Source: an uncultured Clostridia bacterium (GTDB lineage Bacteria; Bacillota; Clostridia; Oscillospirales; Ruminococcaceae). Taken from it: a stretch of 16,212 nucleotides of DNA. The stretch is from positions 1-16,212 of the forward strand of contig CANPZQ010000031.1 of the NCBI GenBank assembly GCA_947588775.1, in the 5' to 3' direction. How positions within the stretch are numbered: position 1 is the stretch's first letter; each line of letters opens with the position of its first letter. The notes under the pieces were generated by a model. It made no database searches. It worked only from the letters and a program-made list of their open reading frames with translations, and was not told the DNA's origin. Of this stretch, positions 13,386-16,212 are shown one piece after another. The position numbers were made by a program, and so were the translations under genes.

Positions 13386-13413
13386 TTTAAAAAAACCAAA
13401 CGGAGGAATAAAA

Positions 13414-13797
13414 ATGGAAGATTTTGACCCGATACTTTATCGGGCGGTGAGCGAAACGCTGTTTATGCTGTCGGTTCCCGCCCATATGGACGGATTTTCG
13501 TATCTCGCGGAGGCTATCGAGATGACTGTCATGGAGCCGAGCCGCGTTCACGGGATTATGAAGTACATCTATCCCGAGGTTGCGAAAAAGTTCGGGTCAA
13601 CTCCATCGCGCGTCGAGCGTTCAATCCGCAATGCCATCGAAACCGCCTGCGCGCGGGCTCGCTACGGCGTATTTGACGAATATTTCGGCAACGTCATAAG
13701 CCCCGAAACCGGCAAGCCGACCAATGCTATGTTTATCGCAACTGTCGCGCAAAAAATTCGGGTGAAACTCATGACGAGCAGCTTTGAAGAGAGATAA
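13414..13797 (+). CDS. Stand-alone Spo0A C-terminal DNA-binding domain protein (paralog 2)
   Basis: The 127-residue protein is a single Spo0A C-terminal domain with no receiver. It resembles paralog 1 along its length: LSVPAHMDGFSYLAEAIEM, IYPEVAKKFGSTPSRVERSI, RNAIETA, KPTNAMFIATVAQKIRVKL. Unlike paralog 1, it keeps the arginine of the B. subtilis VERAIR motif (VERSIR here), so its DNA specificity should be closer to true Spo0A. The ATG follows CGGAGG with 7-nt spacing; the frame is open far upstream, but those codons lie in repeat DNA and are not counted. It probably binds TGTCGAA-type sites, including the one in its own promoter. It could compete with, or substitute for, Spo0A in controlling sporulation or stationary-phase genes. 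Confidence 0.9.
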   Translation: MEDFDPILYRAVSETLFMLSVPAHMDGFSYLAEAIEMTVMEPSRVHGIMKYIYPEVAKKFGSTPSRVERSIRNAIETACARARYGVFDEYFGNVISPETGKPTNAMFIATVAQKIRVKLMTSSFEER

Positions 13798-13845
13798 ATG
13801 GGCTTGCGGAAAACGCAGCATTTATTATTAAATATACCGTAAAAA

Positions 13846-13887
13846 CACGAAGCATCGGATTTTCCCATGCTTCGTGCTTTTTTATTT
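13846..13887. terminator. Bidirectional terminator between paralog 2 and the hemolysin III gene
   Basis: CACGAAGCAT (13846-13855) pairs with ATGCTTCGTG (13867-13876), with T-rich sequence on the right and an A-run on the left. It suits both converging genes. Confidence 0.9.
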
Positions 13888-13943
13888 GTCTTGAGTTATC
13901 ATGGTTCAAAAAACAAGTGCAACTCAACAAAATTAAGAAAGTT

Positions 13944-14588
13944 TTAATAATTACACATATACCCCATCAAGCTCCAATACTGCAGCACGCTTCCCGCGAG
14001 CACGAAAAGGTGCCAGACGACATGCATATACGGCTTATTTATGCAAAAGAAAATTACGCCGAGGGTGTAGGACATGCCGCCGGCAATCAAAAGAATCAGG
14101 CTCGCGGGCGAAAGAGCCCTGAATACCGAGGGCACGGCCGCAACGGCAAGCCAGCCGGTGAGAATATAAAGAGTCATCGACGCCTTCTCGAACCGCTTCA
14201 TGTCGATAATATTCAGCGCGACCCCGAGGGCCGACAGCAGCGCGTTCGTGACGCATATCGCGAGCCCCGCCTTCCCGCCGACAACGACGAGCGAAAACGG
14301 AATATACGTCCCGAGTATCAGCAGGTAAATCGTGCAGTGGTCCGCCACGCGCAGAGCCCGCTTTAGCTTCGACGGCCTCGCCGCATGGTAAAATCCCGAG
14401 ATGCTGTAGAGGGTTATGAGCGAAAAAACGTATGCCGCCATGCTGAAAATTACTATCCCAGAACCGGTCGAAACCGCCCTGATTATAAGCAAAATCCCGC
14501 CTGCGGCCGCCAAAACCGCGCCCGAAAAGTGAGTTAAGCTGTTTAAAAACTCCTCTTTTTCCGTTTGAACGTACTCTTTTTTTGACAT
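13944..14588 (-). CDS. Hemolysin III/PAQR-family membrane protein
   Basis: The 214-residue protein has seven predicted membrane segments and the family's polar residues. These are NSLTHFSGA in the first helix, YSISGFYHA, DHCTIYLLILGTYIPF, and the C-terminal pair in YMHVVWHLFVLAGS. PAQR proteins bear Ser-His-Asp-His residues that form a zinc site resembling that of ceramidase-like hydrolases. Bacterial members are usually labelled hemolysin III, but their physiological role is not settled and haemolysis should not be assumed. The ATG at 14588 follows AGGAGG. A consensus promoter lies about 60 bp upstream. A degenerate fragment of the same gene family lies a further 175 bp upstream. Confidence 0.9.
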   Translation of the reverse strand: MSKKEYVQTEKEEFLNSLTHFSGAVLAAAGGILLIIRAVSTGSGIVIFSMAAYVFSLITLYSISGFYHAARPSKLKRALRVADHCTIYLLILGTYIPFSLVVVGGKAGLAICVTNALLSALGVALNIIDMKRFEKASMTLYILTGWLAVAAVPSVFRALSPASLILLIAGGMSYTLGVIFFCINKPYMHVVWHLFVLAGSVLQYWSLMGYMCNY

Positions 14589-14649
14589 ATCTGTACCTCC
14601 TTATGGGGAAATGTGATATTGGATATTAGTGTTAGTAATATGATATATT

Positions 14650-14678
14650 AGTATATATCGTTTGGGGGATTATGTCAA
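14650..14678 (-). promoter_or_regulatory. Sigma-A promoter of the hemolysin III gene
   Basis: On the minus strand, TTGACA (14673-14678), a 17-bp spacer and TATACT (14650-14655). Five of six -10 bases and all -35 bases match consensus. Confidence 0.8.
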
Positions 14679-14763
14679 GGGGGTGCTGTTTATTTATTTC
14701 GGGGAAACAGGTTCGATGTATCAATGGCTGAAACGTTTTGCACTTGTTCAATATAATAATGTC

Positions 14764-14836
14764 ATGCCGAAAACAAGCCTCCGGAGCCGGTTTGAACCGC
14801 CTTGATTATAAACAAAATTCCGCCCGCAGCACCCAT
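14764..14836 (-). pseudogene. Degenerate fragment of a hemolysin III gene
   Basis: Minus-strand translation from 14836 reads MGAAGGILFIIKAVQTGSGG and ends at a stop after four more residues. This matches AAAGGILLIIRAVSTGSG in the intact hlyIII protein. At the DNA level, 14784-14835 matches 14461-14512 at 41 of 52 bases by hand alignment. There is no start context, and the rest of the gene is missing. It is a relic of a tandem duplication or of a second, lost hlyIII copy. Confidence 0.65.
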
Positions 14837-14869
14837 CAAAAATTATTTCCAAAAAATTTGAAATAAGTC

Positions 14870-14908
14870 TTGACAAAAATAGTACTATATAGTATAATCC
14901 TATATAGT
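14870..14908 (+). promoter_or_regulatory. Promoter of the marR gene with palindromic operator candidates
   Basis: TTGACA (14870-14875), a 17-bp spacer and TATAAT (14893-14898) form a perfect consensus. TACTATATAGTA (14883-14894) is a perfect palindrome overlapping the -10, and CTATATAG (14900-14907) repeats its core 15 bp downstream. MarR proteins typically repress their own promoters from such sites. Confidence 0.75.
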
Positions 14909-14928
14909 CTAATTTAGGAGGCATTAAA

Positions 14929-15360
14929 ATGGCGTCGCTAAGCGGGTTTATGATTTCAAAAATCAAGAGAATCGGCGACAGAATTTTCCAAAAAAAGCTG
15001 GAAAAAGCCGATATTTCGGCGTTTAACGGGGCTCAGGGGAAGCTTTTGTACATTCTATGGCAGCGGGCGGAGCTTGCGAGGCAGTCGGGGCTCGCCGTCA
15101 CAACACTCACGAGCATGCTCGACCGAATGGAGCAGTCGGGCCTGATTCGCCGCGAGCGGAATTCACCCGACCGCCGAAAGACAAAAATCTGCCTCACCGA
15201 GCTCGCACAGGGGCTCAGGGGGCAGTATGAGCGGCTTTCCGAGGACATGACCGACGTTTATCTGCGCGGTTTTTCGCCCGAAGAGGTAAATCTATTTGAA
15301 CAATTTCTCGGGCGCGTTCTGAAAAATTTGGAGGAGGAAGAATTTCAAGTTAATAAATAA
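14929..15360 (+). CDS. MarR-family transcriptional regulator
   Basis: The 143-residue protein has the MarR winged helix: recognition-helix region SGLAVTTLTSMLDRMEQSGL and the family wing RRERNSPDRRKTKICLTELA, with the conserved DRR. The ATG follows AGGAGG. Between LYILWQ and ELARQSG, most MarR proteins have a few more residues (commonly a stretch like xDGIxQ), so this copy may carry a small in-frame deletion between helices. Autoregulation is suggested by palindromes in its promoter. The downstream flavin reductase-like gene has its own leader 156 bp away but may be part of its regulon, as MarR proteins often control adjacent detoxification or redox genes. The ligand is unknown. Confidence 0.9.
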   Translation: MASLSGFMISKIKRIGDRIFQKKLEKADISAFNGAQGKLLYILWQRAELARQSGLAVTTLTSMLDRMEQSGLIRRERNSPDRRKTKICLTELAQGLRGQYERLSEDMTDVYLRGFSPEEVNLFEQFLGRVLKNLEEEEFQVNK

Positions 15361-15392
15361 TTTTATTTTGCATGTTCGGCAAGCGCGCAGGA

Positions 15393-15467
15393 TTTTTGCT
15401 GCAAAAAAGTTTAATGCGCTTTGACAATATCTTAAACGGATTATTTAAAAAAGAGGTACCCTTTTTT
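15393..15467 (+). promoter_or_regulatory. Leader of the flavin reductase-like gene with palindromes and a weak promoter
   Basis: TTTTTGC-T-GCAAAAA (15393-15407) is a perfect palindrome. TTGACA (15421-15426) lies 17 bp before TTTAAA (15444-15449), a weak -10. Immediately after, AAAAAAG and CTTTTTT flank GGTACC (15447-15467) with one unpaired A. It could be an operator, or a small attenuator because it ends in six T. Confidence 0.4.
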
Positions 15468-15516
15468 GAATAATATATCAGGCAAATAATCAAAACTATT
15501 TAAAGGAGAAAGACAA

Positions 15517-16086
15517 ATGATTGAAAAAATTTCCGTGCCCGTTTCAAACGATTTCTGCCCGCAGACGCTGTTCTGCTACGGCACATACTGCGACGACGGA
15601 CGCCCTGATTTCGGGCTTTTCTGCTGGCTCAGCTACATATGGGACCGCGAGTTAGGCGTGATGATGTGCATCGCCGACGAGAAGCAGACGAAGGACAACA
15701 TCCGCAAAAATAAGTGTTTTTCTGCAAATCTTGTGACGGAAAAGATGCTGCCGCTGGCCGATTATCTCGGCAACTCCGACGGCAGAAATTCCGAAAAAAT
15801 AACCCCCGAAATCGCGGTGGAAAAGGGTCAAAAGCTCGACGTTCCGATTCTTGCGGACAGCCCCGTTGTGTTCGAGCTTGAGGTGGTGAATTCCGTTGCG
15901 CTTACCGAGGGCGACGTGTTTTTCTGCAAAATCCGCAACGTGCTGATGGACAGGGCTTTAACTGACGAAAGCGTCCCGCTTGAGAAGCGCATCGCCGGCG
16001 TCGCGCCCGTTTCCACGACCTGCGAAACCTATTTTTCGTGGGGCGGCAAGGTGCTCGGCGGGTGGGGGGAGGTGATGGGGAGGTAG
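15517..16086 (+). CDS. Flavin reductase-like (FMN-binding split-barrel) protein
   Basis: The 189-residue protein resembles flavin reductase-domain proteins: PVSNDFCPQTLFCYGTYCDD at the start, GLFCWLSYIWDRELGVMMCI in the flavin-binding region, KDNIRKNKCFSANLVTE, and the barrel strand VFELEVVNSVALTEGDVFFC. Such proteins bind FMN and reduce flavins or other small substrates with NAD(P)H; the exact substrate cannot be told. Eight cysteines are scattered through it, several in the first third, which is unusual and may mean redox sensitivity. The ATG at 15517 follows AAAGGAG with 8-nt spacing. The length is typical. Confidence 0.85.
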   Translation: MIEKISVPVSNDFCPQTLFCYGTYCDDGRPDFGLFCWLSYIWDRELGVMMCIADEKQTKDNIRKNKCFSANLVTEKMLPLADYLGNSDGRNSEKITPEIAVEKGQKLDVPILADSPVVFELEVVNSVALTEGDVFFCKIRNVLMDRALTDESVPLEKRIAGVAPVSTTCETYFSWGGKVLGGWGEVMGR

Positions 16087-16155
16087 AAGGGCGAGGAGGG
16101 GGAGATAATTTTGGGGGACTGGGGAGCAAGATGGGTTGCGGGGGGCTGCGTAAGT

Positions 16156-16212
16156 CCCGGCGCGGCGAATGGGGCTGGTTTCCTGCGCCCACCCACCCGC
16201 CCTCTAAAGTTT
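16156..16212 (+). repeat. GC-rich stem-loop repeat, copy D, cut by window edge
   Basis: From 16159, GGCGCGGCGAAT and the following bases match copy B with few differences. The C-rich core CCC-A-CCC-A-CCC-G-CCC lies at 16188-16202. The right arm is not seen before the window ends. The preceding 70 bases (16087-16155) are G-rich with no gene. Confidence 0.7.

Noticed and set aside
13075..13413. N-terminal extension of Spo0A-C paralog 2
   Set aside because: The open frame crosses repeat DNA and the 0A-box promoter. The ATG at 13414 has CGGAGG and matches the length of paralog 1.
14748..14966. 72-codon minus-strand ORF over the marR promoter
   Set aside because: It reads through a consensus promoter and the hlyIII relic in the wrong frame, with no ribosome binding site.

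Overview
This looks like a chromosomal segment of a sporulating, anaerobic Clostridia-type Firmicute, probably in the Ruminococcaceae/Oscillospiraceae neighbourhood. The signs are strong AGGAGG ribosome binding sites, near-consensus sigma-A promoters with 17-bp spacers, two Spo0A-type DNA-binding proteins with 0A boxes, a BlaI/BlaR1 pair, and sulfur genes beside an Rrf2 regulator. The taxonomic placement is inference. GC content is moderate; the restriction-modification block looks A+T-richer by eye.

Layout. (1) 1-574, minus: an HD-domain hydrolase cut by the window edge, divergent from cysK. (2) 819-4300, sulfur assimilation: cysK (+), a 573-bp repeat element bounded by inverted repeats, an Rrf2 regulator (-), then a short leader ORF and metY (+), closed by a strong terminator. 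CysK makes cysteine from O-acetylserine and sulfide. MetY makes homocysteine from O-acetylhomoserine and sulfide. The Rrf2 protein is the obvious candidate regulator. The metY leader has a 26-codon ORF whose only Cys codon lies in a stretch that can pair with the metY Shine-Dalgarno. (3) 4723-6784: a type II restriction-modification pair, a C5-cytosine methyltransferase followed by a HaeII-like endonuclease with an 89-nt overlap. The HaeII site RGCGCY is nearly absent from the window, which fits this assignment independently. (4) 6850-7467: a GC-rich stem-loop repeat with a 25-C core, then a stand-alone Spo0A C-terminal-domain gene. (5) 7560-12852, minus: blaI plus a very large M56 (BlaR1-like) membrane protease with about 1,290 residues beyond its last membrane helix, controlled by a double BlaI-type operator. 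(6) 12940-13797: two more GC-rich repeats in opposite orientation, then a second stand-alone Spo0A-C gene with the same promoter geometry as the first. (7) 13944-16086: a hemolysin III/PAQR membrane protein (-), a degenerate hlyIII fragment, a MarR regulator (+) and a flavin reductase-like protein (+). A fourth GC-rich repeat runs off the right edge.

Most unusual points: near-absence of RGCGCY; a repeat family whose every copy has a G-quadruplex motif in the loop of an inverted repeat; two receiver-less Spo0A paralogs with identical 0A-box to -10 spacing; a candidate Cys-responsive leader for metY; and a giant BlaR1-like sensor. All counts and alignments were done by eye.
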